Assembly (NCBI GenBank): GCA_963835595.1
Contig: CAWIGL010000003.1
Span: 686,566-750,565 of the forward strand
Length of the DNA: 64,000 nt
From: CAWEPK01 sp963835595
GTDB lineage: Bacteria > Desulfobacterota > Syntrophorhabdia > Syntrophorhabdales > WCHB1-27
Reading direction: 5' to 3'
The position numbers and the translations under genes are program-made. The notes beneath the pieces were generated by a model that saw nothing but the letters and a program-made list of their open reading frames with translations, did not search any database and was not told the DNA's origin. Of the stretch, positions 1-8,679 are shown in pieces (the first letter of the stretch is position 1; each line of letters opens with the position of its first letter).

Positions 1-110
1 TTATTGGGCGACCCGCTAAAGCGGGTGCCCCGGTCGCCCCCTCCGGCAGTACCACCTGCCTTAGCCGGGCACCCGCGCGCTCCCAACCCTTTATTCGCGG
101 GTGGCACCTC
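1..110 (-). repeat. Variant GC-rich hairpin repeat at window edge
   Basis: Read on the minus strand this segment ends in a long stem, GGGCGACC pairing with GGTCGCCC, with an inner CCCGC-TTTA-GCGGG stem, and then runs AATAA. The block GGAGGGGGCGAC is shared with the two shorter repeats at 201-270 and 1393-1465, so this looks like a larger relative of the same family. It is cut by the window edge. No gene is visible in it. Confidence 0.5.
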
Positions 111-111
111 T

Positions 112-197
112 TCATCAAAAGGAAGAAAGTACTTCCCCTTCCCTACCACTTAAACTGCGTAGTAGTTCTGTACGTCTCCACCGCATGTGTAAAGTCG
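112..197 (-). repeat. Second copy of the dsrB 3' end
   Basis: These 86 bases match 255-340 with four mismatches at an offset of 143. The copy contains the last 17 codons of dsrB plus a stop. Two codons differ (AGA for AGG, ACT for ACG) and the stop is TAG instead of TAA, so the encoded tail is identical. The copy lies beyond the dsrB stop and is not part of a longer open frame. Confidence 0.85.
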
Positions 198-200
198 GCA

Positions 201-270
201 ATTATTGGGGCTTGCGTCGCCCCCTCCGCGAGCAAAGCTCGCAGAGCCTCCCCCTCATCAAAAGGAAGAA
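201..270 (-). repeat. Hairpin repeat, copy after dsrB
   Basis: About 70 bp lying between dsrB and the duplicated dsrB tail. It has a stem CGAGC-TTT-GCTCG, then GGGGC-GACGCAA-GCCCC, then AATAAT. It is nearly identical to the repeat between dsrA and dsrB (1393-1465), including the shared CTTCCTTTT-ATGAGGGGG lead-in. It has no U-tract, so it is not a typical intrinsic terminator. Confidence 0.75.
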
Positions 271-285
271 AGTACATCCCCTTCC

Positions 286-1350
286 TTACCACTTAAACTG
301 CGTCGTAGTCCTGTACGTCTCCACCGCATGTGTAAAGTCGTCTATATGCTGGGCCGTGAAGGGTATCTCGGTCCTCTTGAAGAAGGCCTCCCAGCCTATC
401 CTCTCGATCCACTCCCCGAGGCGCTCGGTGGGCTTGGCGGAAGAGGCGTAGACATCGACTATGCGTTTGAGGACGTCCACCACCTCGGGCCAGCGTGGAG
501 GGTTGTTGGGGAGGTAGGGGACTACCATGCGGGAGAACATGGGGGGCTTGCGCGCATTGGGCACCTTGCCCCCTGCGTAGATGGCCACCCCGTCCGTATC
601 GGCGTTTGCCAGGGGCATGGCTGGACAGACGGTGAAGCAGTTGGCGCAGTACATGCAGAGGTCCTCGCGGACGACTACGCTCTTTACGTCGGGGTCCGGG
701 TGCCTGCGGACCGCCCCTGTGGGGCAGGACTGTATGGTAGTAGGTATCTCGCACTGGGCAAGCACCTTCTCGTGGTCGGGCCGGGGGGGCTTCGTGTGGA
801 CGCCCACTATGGCGAGATCCGAGCAGTGGACCGCCCCGCACATGTTGATGCAGCAGGCAAGGGATATGCGTAAGTGGTTGGGGAGCTTCATATGGGTGAA
901 CTGGTCGTAGAAGGCGTCCATGACGGCCTTCACTATGCCCGATGCGTCGGTGGCTGCGCTGTGGCAGTGGATCCATCCTTGCGTATGGACTATGTTGGAG
1001 ATGCACTTGCCCGTGCCGCCTATGGGGAGACCCAGCTTGGTAAGGTCTGCTATGATGGGGTCTACCTTCGATCCGTCCGGGGTGAGGAACTCTACGTTGT
1101 GGCGGCTGGTGAAGCGCAGGTGGCCGCTGCAGTGCTTATCCGCAACGTCGCAGAGGTCCCTGATGAAGTCTATGCTGACGAGCCTCGGGGAGCCTGCCCG
1201 GACGGAGTAGACCTCTTCGCCTGATTCCGAGACGTGGCGGAGGACGCCCGGCTTGATGATCTCATGGTACTTCCACTTGCCGTAGTTGTTCTTTATGACG
1301 TCGGGGAGCATCGTCCTGAAGTCGGGGGGTCCTATATCGGTTCTGCGCAT
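286..1350 (-). CDS. dsrB: Dissimilatory sulfite reductase, beta subunit
   Basis: DsrB (354 aa) forms the alpha2beta2 siroheme sulfite reductase with DsrA and reduces sulfite in the cytoplasm, passing sulfur to DsrC. The siroheme/4Fe-4S cysteines are visible in SLACCINMCGAVHCSD (about 164-178). The inserted ferredoxin domain shows LCMYCANCFTVCP (about 231-243) with the fourth-cluster cysteine near 209. Length is normal and the frame is intact. It starts with ATG behind TAAGGAG, which overlaps the residual dsrA stop copy. dsrA lies directly upstream. The 3' end is duplicated just downstream (112-197). Reductive versus oxidative type cannot be settled by eye. Confidence 0.96.
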   Translation of the reverse strand: MRRTDIGPPDFRTMLPDVIKNNYGKWKYHEIIKPGVLRHVSESGEEVYSVRAGSPRLVSIDFIRDLCDVADKHCSGHLRFTSRHNVEFLTPDGSKVDPIIADLTKLGLPIGGTGKCISNIVHTQGWIHCHSAATDASGIVKAVMDAFYDQFTHMKLPNHLRISLACCINMCGAVHCSDLAIVGVHTKPPRPDHEKVLAQCEIPTTIQSCPTGAVRRHPDPDVKSVVVREDLCMYCANCFTVCPAMPLANADTDGVAIYAGGKVPNARKPPMFSRMVVPYLPNNPPRWPEVVDVLKRIVDVYASSAKPTERLGEWIERIGWEAFFKRTEIPFTAQHIDDFTHAVETYRTTTQFKW

Positions 1351-1360
1351 GGCTATCTCC

Positions 1361-1388
1361 TTAGAAAAAGACGTAAGGGTTAGACCTG
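1361..1388 (-). repeat. Second copy of the dsrA 3' end, recoded
   Basis: Read leftward this encodes PRSNPYVFF and a stop, the same tail as dsrA at 1485-1512. The AGG TCT AAC codons are identical. The last five sense codons and the stop all differ at the wobble position (CCT/CCG, TAC/TAT, GTC/GTA, TTT/TTC, TTC/TTT, TAA/TGA). Its stop region supplies the TAAGGAG that serves as the dsrB ribosome binding site, which suggests this is the ancestral dsrA end. Confidence 0.8.
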
Positions 1389-1392
1389 GGTG

Positions 1393-1465
1393 CTATTATC
1401 GGGGCTAGCGTCGCCCCCTCCACGAGCAAAGCTCGTCGAGCCTCCCCCTCATAAAAAGGAAGAGG
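1393..1465 (-). repeat. Hairpin repeat, copy between dsrA and dsrB
   Basis: This is the same repeat as 201-270: CTTCCTTTTTATGAGGGGGAG, then stem CGAGC-TTT-GCTCG, then GGGGC-GACGCTA-GCCCC, then ATAATAG. It sits between the functional dsrA 3' end and its recoded second copy, exactly as the other copy sits between dsrB and its second tail. Confidence 0.75.
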
Positions 1466-1484
1466 CATTTGGCTGTAGTCCCTC

Positions 1485-2641
1485 TCAAAAGAATACATAC
1501 GGGTTAGACCTCGGTTTGCTTACCATCTGCGGCACGGGGGGAAGATCGACCGCCTTTAAGAACTCCTTGAGGCCGATCCTCTGGATAAGCTCGGCCAGTC
1601 TCTCGCGGGTCCTTCCGTGCTCGTCCCACCAGTCCCATATCTTTGCGAGGAGGTCCTTGATCTCCGTATAGGGGGGCTTTATCTCCATGAAGGGGATGAG
1701 GACCCAGGAGAGGTTGGCGCCTTTTAAGATAGGGGCCTTGCCGCCTATGAGGATGGTCGCCCCTTTGACGAGGCCCGGCCTTATCGCTTTGGGCATCGTA
1801 TTGATGCAGTGCATGCACCTGACGCAGTCCTCCGGGATGAGCTTCAAGGTAGAGCCGTCCCAGGCGAGGGCCTCCGTGGGGCACTTCCCGACTACGAGGG
1901 AGACGATGTCGAGGCCTTCCTTGACATAGGCGTTGACCTCTTTTTGATCTATGCGGAGGGAGTCCCTCCATGTGCCTATGATCGTGAAGTCTGCGCGGGC
2001 TATGGCGGCTACGCAGTCGTTCGGGCAGCCCGAGGCCTTGATCTTGAACTTATAGGGCCAGCGGGGGCGGTGTATCTCGTCCTGGTAGGTCATGGTGAGG
2101 TCGTGGATGAGGTCTAAGGTGTCGATGTTGGCGTACTCGCAGCGGGCCTGGCCTATGCAGCCTGCCGGGGTGCGAAGGGCTGAGCCCGAGCCCCAAGATC
2201 GAAGCCTGCCTCCGTGAGCTCATCGAAGCAGGGCTGGAGGTGCTCGGTGGTCGTGCCCAAGAAAATGACATCCCCTGTAGAGCCGTGGAAGTTCGTCATG
2301 CCGCTTCCGTGCTTCTCCCAGATGTCGCAGAGCTTCCGTAAGGCAGAGGTCGTGTAGAACCACCCTGCGGGCTGGTTGATGCGCACGGTGTGGAAGGCGG
2401 CAATGTCGGGGAAGTCCTCGGGGGAGTCGCAGTATCTGCCTATGACCCCTCCACCGTAGCCTGTGACGCCTACAATGCCTCCGTGCTTCCAGTGGGTCAC
2501 CCTGTCATGGTAGGAGCGCTCCTGGATGCGTAAGAGGTCCCTGGCTGCGGGGTTCTTCTTTGCAGCCCGCTTTATCTCCTTGACGTAGCTCGGCCATGGT
2601 CCCTTCTCCAGCTCGTCGAGAAGGGGGGTATCGTCGGTCAT
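1485..2641 (-). CDS. dsrA: Dissimilatory sulfite reductase, alpha subunit (one frame break)
   Basis: DsrA pairs with DsrB in siroheme sulfite reductase. The N-terminal part (2641 to about 2195) reads MTDDTPLLDELEKGPWPS and includes the KHGSGMTNFHGSTGD region. After one lost base in the CCCC run at 2191-2194 the frame continues as GSGSALRTPAGCIGQARCEY, then KIKASGCPNDCVAAIARADF (siroheme/cluster cysteines) and the ferredoxin insert DCVRCMHCIN. Restoring one G on the coding strand gives about 385 aa, close to normal length. The start is ATG at 2641 behind GGAGGACCCC. The deletion in a homopolymer within a conserved motif argues for a sequencing or assembly error rather than gene loss. Confidence 0.92.
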
Positions 2642-3021
2642 GGGGTCCTCCTTATGACAACATTCTTTTGGGCGAACACGCTGCGCCGTGCGAAACGCAT
2701 ATGCCTGTGCCTCGAAAAGCACCCTTCATAACTATATGATAAGGCGGCTTTATGGTTCAGCTCAATAATTTGTATCATATCCCCGATTTTTACTCAATGG
2801 CGCCGATCAGACATTTTGTTATGCGGCGCCTGAAACTGTTTGCAAAGCACATAAAGAGACTCGGCTGATTTCTTTAGGATGTGAATTCTTGCATCATGTC
2901 TGTTATAATCACGTAGCCGCCATCCTCTTGCAAACCGTGTATATAAAGGTTTAGAGACCAACGGGTATCTGACGCCGCAGGCTGGATGAAGGCTTTCAAG
3001 CTCAAAGAAGAAGAGGGGCAT
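2642..3021. other. Divergent intergenic region dsrA / monooxygenase
   Basis: No convincing gene is seen. The dsr promoter should lie here on the minus strand. TTGAGC followed about 18 bases later by an AT-rich TATCAT-like box near 2730-2765 is a weak candidate. No FNR-, NsrR- or HcpR-type palindrome was recognised. Confidence 0.4.
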
Positions 3022-3357
3022 ATGATTGCAGTCATTTTTGAAGTAGTTCCCACGAAAGAAGGGAAGGAAGAGTATCTGAGGATTGCTGCCGGGCTGAAAG
3101 ACCGCCTCAAGGATATTCCGGGTTTTATTTCAATCGAGCGATTCCAAAGCCTCGTAGACCCTGAAAAACTGCTGTCTCTGTCGTTCTGGAAGGATGAAGA
3201 ATCCGTAAGAACATGGAGAAACGTCGAGAAGCACAGGCAGGCACAGGAACGGGGAAGGAATAGTTTGTTCAGGGAATACAGGATCAGGGTCGCCGGTACT
3301 ATCAGAGATTATACCATCAAGGATCGCCGGGAGGCGCCTGAAGATTCGAGAAAGTGA
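3022..3357 (+). CDS. Antibiotic biosynthesis monooxygenase (ABM)-type protein
   Basis: A 111-aa protein with the dimeric alpha/beta-barrel ABM pattern: MIAVIFEVVPTKEGKEEYL, then IPGFISIERFQS, then LLSLSFWKDEESVRTWRN and a C-terminal REYRIRVAG strand. Family members include heme-degrading and quinol-modifying monooxygenases, but many have no known substrate, so function is open. I start at ATG 3022, behind GAAGAAGAGG, rather than at an upstream in-frame ATG lacking a ribosome binding site. It converges on the qNOR gene. Confidence 0.75.
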   Translation: MIAVIFEVVPTKEGKEEYLRIAAGLKDRLKDIPGFISIERFQSLVDPEKLLSLSFWKDEESVRTWRNVEKHRQAQERGRNSLFREYRIRVAGTIRDYTIKDRREAPEDSRK

Positions 3358-3485
3358 AACAGACGGATTGGAGTAATTCGCCGCCTGAATAAGGCCGATC
3401 TCGTCTGTGCGGGGCTTTGATTCCCGTGTGCTTGCGCCATTTGTCCATGCGATTCCATGAAATAGCTATTTCCCTATACCGTCCG

Positions 3486-5762
3486 TCACCCAGCCTTCGG
3501 CAGACGGATGTATGCGAGAACCGTTGCGACCAGGATCGGTAAGACGCCGACAACGATGAATATTGCGTCGGCGGGTAGGCGGAGCCACTCGATGACGACG
3601 TGGAGCCTGGCGTCGAGAAAGGCAGGGCTGCGTGCGTGCCAGTAGCCGTTATTGAGGACATCGAGGAACTGGAGGACCCCGCCCGGAAACAGGTTGAGCA
3701 CCACCATGAGGGCGAGGCCGATATTGAGGCCGAAGAAAGACGTTTTGACGTACTTCTCTATTCGGGGCCAGTCCTTGTCCGATGAGACCTGGCGGAGCGC
3801 GAAGACGAGAAAGGCCACGCCCAGCATACCGAATACGCCCATCAGGGCCGCATGGCCGTGGTTCGGCGTGAGAATCGTGCCTACCTCGAAGTAGCTCACG
3901 ATGGGCAGGTTAATGAGGAAGCCGAAGATGCCGGCGCCCACGAAGTTCCAGACGCCCACGGCAATGAGGAAATAGAACGTCCATTTGTGGGGCACGGAGA
4001 TCTCCTTACCGCAGACGTCGCAGCGGCCCCGGCCGAGCTTCATGAAGTCCCAGGCGTCCAGGGTCAGAAGCGTCAGCGGTATAACCTCCATGTCGGAAAA
4101 GAGGGCGGCCAGGGCCATGTTGATGTTCGACTGGCCGGTCCAGTACCAGTGGTGGCCCGTCCCCACCACGCCGCTTCCCAGAAAGAGGATCGCGTCGAGG
4201 TAGATGACGCGCAGGGCGGTCGTCCGGGACACCATGCCCAGGCGGTAAAAGAGGACGGCCACCATGACGGTGGCAAAAAGCTCGAAAAAGGCCTCCACCC
4301 ACAGATGGACGATCCAGAAGCGCCAGTTGTCAACGACGGTGAAGTTGCTCCTGGCCATAAAGAACAGGGCGGGCACGTAGAACAGGGGGATCGCGAGCGC
4401 GGCTAAAAGGAAGAGCCACGATATCTCACCTTTTTCCGGGTCCTTTCTCGCGCCGCCGACGGCCCGCACAACAAGGAAGAGCCAGAAGACGAAGCCGGCT
4501 ACCAGGAGAAGCTGCCAGCCCCTGCCGAGGTCGAGGTACTCCCACCCCTGGTTGCCGAACCAGAACCAGACCTTGCCTAGCAGGTTACGTATGCCGAACA
4601 TCTCCCCGAGGAGGCTTCCGAAGACAACGACGATAAGGGCGGCAAAGAGGAGATGCACGCCCTTTGCCTGCCCCTTCGGCTCTTTGCCTCCGAGGGATGC
4701 CGCGAGAAAGAGGCCGCCCGCCACCCATGCCGTAGCTATCCAGAAGATGGCGAGCTGGATGTGCCACGTCCGCAGAAGATTGCTCGGGAACAGGCGGGCG
4801 AGGTCGAAGCCGTAAAAGCTCGACGGATCGGCCCGAAAATGGGCAGTCGCCCCACCGACGAGCGTCTGGGCGAGAAAGAGAAGGGCGGCCACGAGAAAGA
4901 ATTTTATCGTCGCCCTCTGGCTCTCCGTCACGGCCCCCGGTATCATCTCCGGGTGAATGTGCTCGCCCGTCCCTTTCCATCCGAGGAAGCCGAACCTTCC
5001 AAAGGAAAAGAGGACCAAGGCGGTGCCGCCCAAGAGCGTGATGAGACCGAGGGCGCTCCAGAGGTAGGCGCCGGCTGTGGGCCTGTTGCCCGCGAGGGGG
5101 TCGTAGGGGAAGTTGTTTGTATACGAATAGGACTTGCCCGGACGGTTGGCGACAGAGGCCCAGGCAGTCCAGGCGAAAAAGGAAACGAGCCGGTCCAGCT
5201 CTTTCCGGTCTCCTATCGCGTCGGGCAGGAGCCCCCTGTTGAGGCGAACGTTCGAGAAGTATTCACGCCATTTCGCCTTCTGCCGCTCGAATGACGACGC
5301 CTCGGCTTCCGTGAAAACGAGCGTGCCGCTCGCCCCGTCATACCGGTTCTCCTTGAGCAGCCCGGCAATCGCCCCGCTTACCATGATCGCCTGGGTCTCG
5401 CTCAGGTGGCCGAAATCCGCGTTGAAAACTTTTCGTCCAAGCACGTCGCCCGTATGGACGGCGAGTGTATGGAGGTATTCCGCGGAGAAATCCGGCCCGA
5501 GGTAGGCCCCGTGCCCCCATATGGTGCCGTTCTCCATGAGTCCGTTCTTGAGAAAGACCTCCTGGCCGGAAAGAATGTCGTCGCCCGTAAAGAGCGTCCT
5601 GCCCGCCGGGTCGAGCACCCTCGTCGGAATGGGCGGCGCATTCTCGTAGGCGCTTACCGCAACCCATATGAGGACAGAAAAGCAAAGCAGTATGATGAGA
5701 ACACTTGATCTGCCCCACCACGATGAGAGTCTCTCGACGTTGTTCCCGAGCGTATCCGCCAT
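3486..5762 (-). CDS. norZ: Quinol-dependent nitric oxide reductase (qNOR)
   Basis: A membrane heme-copper-superfamily enzyme reducing two NO to N2O with electrons from quinol. The 758-aa chain is full length for qNOR. An N-terminal TM segment is followed by the periplasmic NorC-like insert (SGQEVFLKNGLMENGTIWGHGAYLGPDFSAEYLH) that lacks a CXXCH heme motif, as expected for the quinol-fed form. The NorB core follows with histidines in LLRTWHIQLAIFWIATAW, WRFWIVHLWVEAFFE, GVVGTGHHWYWTG and NHGHAALMGVFGML. I start at ATG 5762, behind GGGAG, rather than at an earlier in-frame ATG. It probably serves NO detoxification; no other denitrification gene is in the window. Confidence 0.95.
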   Translation of the reverse strand: MADTLGNNVERLSSWWGRSSVLIILLCFSVLIWVAVSAYENAPPIPTRVLDPAGRTLFTGDDILSGQEVFLKNGLMENGTIWGHGAYLGPDFSAEYLHTLAVHTGDVLGRKVFNADFGHLSETQAIMVSGAIAGLLKENRYDGASGTLVFTEAEASSFERQKAKWREYFSNVRLNRGLLPDAIGDRKELDRLVSFFAWTAWASVANRPGKSYSYTNNFPYDPLAGNRPTAGAYLWSALGLITLLGGTALVLFSFGRFGFLGWKGTGEHIHPEMIPGAVTESQRATIKFFLVAALLFLAQTLVGGATAHFRADPSSFYGFDLARLFPSNLLRTWHIQLAIFWIATAWVAGGLFLAASLGGKEPKGQAKGVHLLFAALIVVVFGSLLGEMFGIRNLLGKVWFWFGNQGWEYLDLGRGWQLLLVAGFVFWLFLVVRAVGGARKDPEKGEISWLFLLAALAIPLFYVPALFFMARSNFTVVDNWRFWIVHLWVEAFFELFATVMVAVLFYRLGMVSRTTALRVIYLDAILFLGSGVVGTGHHWYWTGQSNINMALAALFSDMEVIPLTLLTLDAWDFMKLGRGRCDVCGKEISVPHKWTFYFLIAVGVWNFVGAGIFGFLINLPIVSYFEVGTILTPNHGHAALMGVFGMLGVAFLVFALRQVSSDKDWPRIEKYVKTSFFGLNIGLALMVVLNLFPGGVLQFLDVLNNGYWHARSPAFLDARLHVVIEWLRLPADAIFIVVGVLPILVATVLAYIRLPKAG

Positions 5763-6250
5763 TTTTACTGTTAGTCTCCCTACGAAATTAATATAAGCAG
5801 CACATCCGCCATTTCCCATGTGTAGTGGGGCGGCTGGTTGGGCCGCCCTGTTGGAGCAGCATAAGCCGAACAATCCTCAAGCTCTTTTTGAAGATGGTCC
5901 ATCGACTGGTCCCCGTTCATTGCGCCCCCAAGGCAGGCGACTTATATTAAGAACATGCAAAAGAGGCACAGATAGCGCGGAGGATAATATGAAGTTGCTT
6001 CCTTCCCTATCACCGGCGGCTATCATTTTCGTCAGCATTGCTCCTCTTAGATCCAGGTGCGGCTGTGCCGGTCCATCGTAATGAATCCGGGGCGAAGAGG
6101 CATGATGAGGTGACTGAATCGAAGAAAATTACTACCGCTTAAGTGACCATAGTCTTCATCCGGTTGTTCCTTCCGTTCATCTCTCTATCTGGAAAACGGC
6201 AAGGAAACGGCCGGAACGGTTTATTGTCAAAACAAGGGAGAGAATGGGAA
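5763..6250. other. Divergent intergenic region norZ / SCO operon
   Basis: A possible 30-codon frame at 5989-6081 on the plus strand has a good GGAGG and a hydrophobic start (MKLLPSLSPAAIIFVSIAPL), but it ends abruptly and resembles a truncated signal peptide. I do not call it a gene. Promoters for norZ and the oxidase operon must lie here; none is clear. Confidence 0.4.
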
Positions 6251-7054
6251 ATGAGACGCTTCAGAAAGTTTTCAACCTGGGTCTTGATCGCTTTTTCTCT
6301 CTGCTGCGCGGCTTATGCCCACGCTGAAGGAAGCGCCGGCTCATCGGTGGTCGGGATCACACCGATGCTGGGCCGGAAGGTGCCTCTCGATCTGACCTTC
6401 CTTGACGAAAACGGCAAGTCGGTGAGCCTGAGGGAACTCGTCCACACGCCCGTTGTCCTTACTCTTGTCTATCTTCACTGCCCGAATATCTGCCCCTTTC
6501 TTCTGCAGAACCTGGCCGGCGTCTTCAATCAGATGCCGGCAGAGCCCGGCAGGGACTATGTCGCCTTATCCATCAGCTTTGACGAAAGGGAGACCCCGGC
6601 TTCTGCGCGTGAACAGAAAAAGATTTTTCTTGAGATGATCGGTCGCCCTTTTCCCGCGGACGCGTGGAGATTTCTCACCGGGGACAGAGACAACATCCGG
6701 AAGCTGACCGACGCCGTGGGGTTCCGGTACAAAAGGGTGGGTAACGATTTCGCGCACCCCGTAGCAGTCATCGCCCTTTCCCCGGAAGGCAAGATCACCC
6801 GTTACTTGTACGGCATGGACCCGCTTCCTTTCGATCTGAAGATGGCTTTGGTCGAAGCCTCGCATGGAACGATCGGTCCGGCGATCAGCAAGGTCGTCCA
6901 GTTCTGTTTCAGTATCGACCCGAAGGGCCATAAGCTTGTTTTCAACGCCCTCAAGGTGACCGGTACAGTGACCCTGTTTTTTGCGGGGTTATTCATTCTT
7001 TTTCTTCTCTTCAAAGGCAGGAGGCGGCCTTCTCAGGAAAGGAATGCGCCATGA
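6251..7054 (+). CDS. SCO1/SenC-family copper chaperone
   Basis: A 267-aa thioredoxin-fold protein that delivers copper to the CuA site of cytochrome c oxidase. An N-terminal signal/anchor (TWVLIAFSLCCAAYAHA) precedes the domain. The CxxxC copper site is HCPNICPFLLQNL and the conserved histidine is in VGNDFAHPVAVIALS. A second hydrophobic segment (VTLFFAGLFILFLLF) near the C-terminus is less usual and may re-anchor it. ATG 6251 follows GGGAGAG. Its TGA overlaps the ctaD start (ATGA), so it is the first gene of the oxidase operon. Confidence 0.92.
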   Translation: MRRFRKFSTWVLIAFSLCCAAYAHAEGSAGSSVVGITPMLGRKVPLDLTFLDENGKSVSLRELVHTPVVLTLVYLHCPNICPFLLQNLAGVFNQMPAEPGRDYVALSISFDERETPASAREQKKIFLEMIGRPFPADAWRFLTGDRDNIRKLTDAVGFRYKRVGNDFAHPVAVIALSPEGKITRYLYGMDPLPFDLKMALVEASHGTIGPAISKVVQFCFSIDPKGHKLVFNALKVTGTVTLFFAGLFILFLLFKGRRRPSQERNAP

Positions 7055-8679
7055 TCGAGGGTCCGGGAAGTGAGCATCGGAGCGTCCCTTTCTATGCCCG
7101 CCAGGGGCGGCGCCGGGGAATCTCCTCCTGGATCTTTTCCACGGACCACAAGCGGATCGGCCTTCTCTACCTGCTCACCATCCTTCCCATGTTCTTTGGG
7201 GCCGTCATCCTCGGCTTCACGATGCGCCTCTCCATGCTTTCGCCCGGCGCCATCCTGAGCGCGCAGACCTATAACACCCTGTTTACCCTTCACGGGGTCA
7301 CGATGGTTTTTCTCGTGGTCATTCCGGGCATCCCGACAATTTTCGGAAATTTCTTTCTCCCCATCCAGATCGGCGCAAGGGACATGGCCTTTCCGAGGTT
7401 GAACATCCTGTCCTGGTGGGTCTTCCTCTCGGGAATCGTTCTGGTCTTCATTTCCCTGGTTACCGGCGGCGGGCCTATCGATACGGGATGGACATTTTAC
7501 GTTCCATACAGTCTTCGGACAACCGTGAACGTCCCTCTGGCGGTATTCGGCGTTTTCATCCTGGGCCTTTCTTCGATCCTGACCGGCATCAACCTGGTGA
7601 CGACGACGCACAGGCTAAGGGCGCCCGGAATGACCTGGTATCGCCTTCCTCTTTTCGTATGGGCCACCTACGCGACCGCCTGGGTTCAGATCCTCGCCAC
7701 CCCCGTTCTGGGCATCACGCTGTTTCTGGTCCTCCTGGACAGGGTCTTCGGCGTCGGGGTGTTCAATCCATCCGAGGGAGGAGACCCGATCATGTACCAG
7801 CACCTCTTCTGGATTTACTCCCACCCCGCCGTCTACATCATGATCCTTCCGGCGATGGGGGTAGTCTCGGACCTCATCCCGGTCTTCGCGAGGAAAACGG
7901 TCTTCGGCTACAAGGCCATTGCCTATTCCGGCATAGCGATCGCTTCCGTCGGCTCCCTGGTATGGGGCCATCATATGTTTGTGAGCGGCCAGAGCGATTT
8001 CGCAGATGTCCTTTTCTCCCTCCTTACTTTCTTGGTCGCTGTCCCGAGCGCGATCAAGGTCTTCAACTGGGTGGCGACCCTCGACAAAGGGTCGATCCAC
8101 CTGGAAGCCCCATTCCTTTACTGCATCGCCTTCATTTTCCTTTTCTCGATAGGAGGGCTGACCGGCCTGATCCAGGGGGCCCTCGCGGCCAACATGCATC
8201 TTCATGCCACGTACTGGGTGGTCGGTCACTTTCACTACATCATCTTCGGAGGCATGGGGTTCGCCTTTTTTGGCGCTCTCCATTACTGGCTCCCGAAGAT
8301 GTTCAACCGGATGTACAACCGCGACGTGGCGAAATGGGCCTGGCTGCTCCTGTTCGTCGGGTTCAATGTCTTCTACTTTTCGATGCTTCTCCTTGGCTGG
8401 CAGGGGATGCCCCGGAGATATTACGCCTATCTTCCGGAGTTCCGTACCCTCCAGGTCACCGCCACAGTAGGCTCCTGGATCCTCGTGGCCGGATTGATCC
8501 TGATGTTCGCCAACCTTTTCCGGGGTCTTTTCAATGGTGAAAGAGCAGGCGATAATCCGTGGGGGGCCGCCACTCTTGAATGGCAGATCCCTTCGCCGCC
8601 GCCCGCAGAGAATTTCGAGAAGGCGCCTGTCGTAACCAGGGGGCCTTACGCCTTCAAGGAGTATGAAAGGAATGGATGA
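7051..8679 (+). CDS. ctaD: Cytochrome c oxidase subunit I
   Basis: The catalytic heme a/a3-CuB subunit of a proton-pumping terminal oxidase (542 aa, 12-14 TM). Visible ligands: LFTLHGVTMVF (low-spin heme), IYSHPAVYIMILPAMG and WGHHMFVSG (CuB), and YWVVGHFHYIIFGGMGF (heme a3 and a). The YSHPAVY form, lacking the glutamate of the GHPEVY form, is typical of A2-type heme-copper oxidases. It overlaps the SCO gene by four bases and ctaE by 17, indicating translational coupling. Confidence 0.96.
   Translation: MIEGPGSEHRSVPFYARQGRRRGISSWIFSTDHKRIGLLYLLTILPMFFGAVILGFTMRLSMLSPGAILSAQTYNTLFTLHGVTMVFLVVIPGIPTIFGNFFLPIQIGARDMAFPRLNILSWWVFLSGIVLVFISLVTGGGPIDTGWTFYVPYSLRTTVNVPLAVFGVFILGLSSILTGINLVTTTHRLRAPGMTWYRLPLFVWATYATAWVQILATPVLGITLFLVLLDRVFGVGVFNPSEGGDPIMYQHLFWIYSHPAVYIMILPAMGVVSDLIPVFARKTVFGYKAIAYSGIAIASVGSLVWGHHMFVSGQSDFADVLFSLLTFLVAVPSAIKVFNWVATLDKGSIHLEAPFLYCIAFIFLFSIGGLTGLIQGALAANMHLHATYWVVGHFHYIIFGGMGFAFFGALHYWLPKMFNRMYNRDVAKWAWLLLFVGFNVFYFSMLLLGWQGMPRRYYAYLPEFRTLQVTATVGSWILVAGLILMFANLFRGLFNGERAGDNPWGAATLEWQIPSPPPAENFEKAPVVTRGPYAFKEYERNG

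Noticed and set aside
112..340. A CRISPR array or tandem-repeat locus near the left edge.
   Set aside because: Only two units are present, they contain coding sequence of dsrB, and there are no regular spacers or cas genes.
5989..6081. A 30-codon gene upstream of the SCO gene.
   Set aside because: It has a good ribosome binding site but no recognisable product and ends soon after a hydrophobic stretch; kept only as a note.
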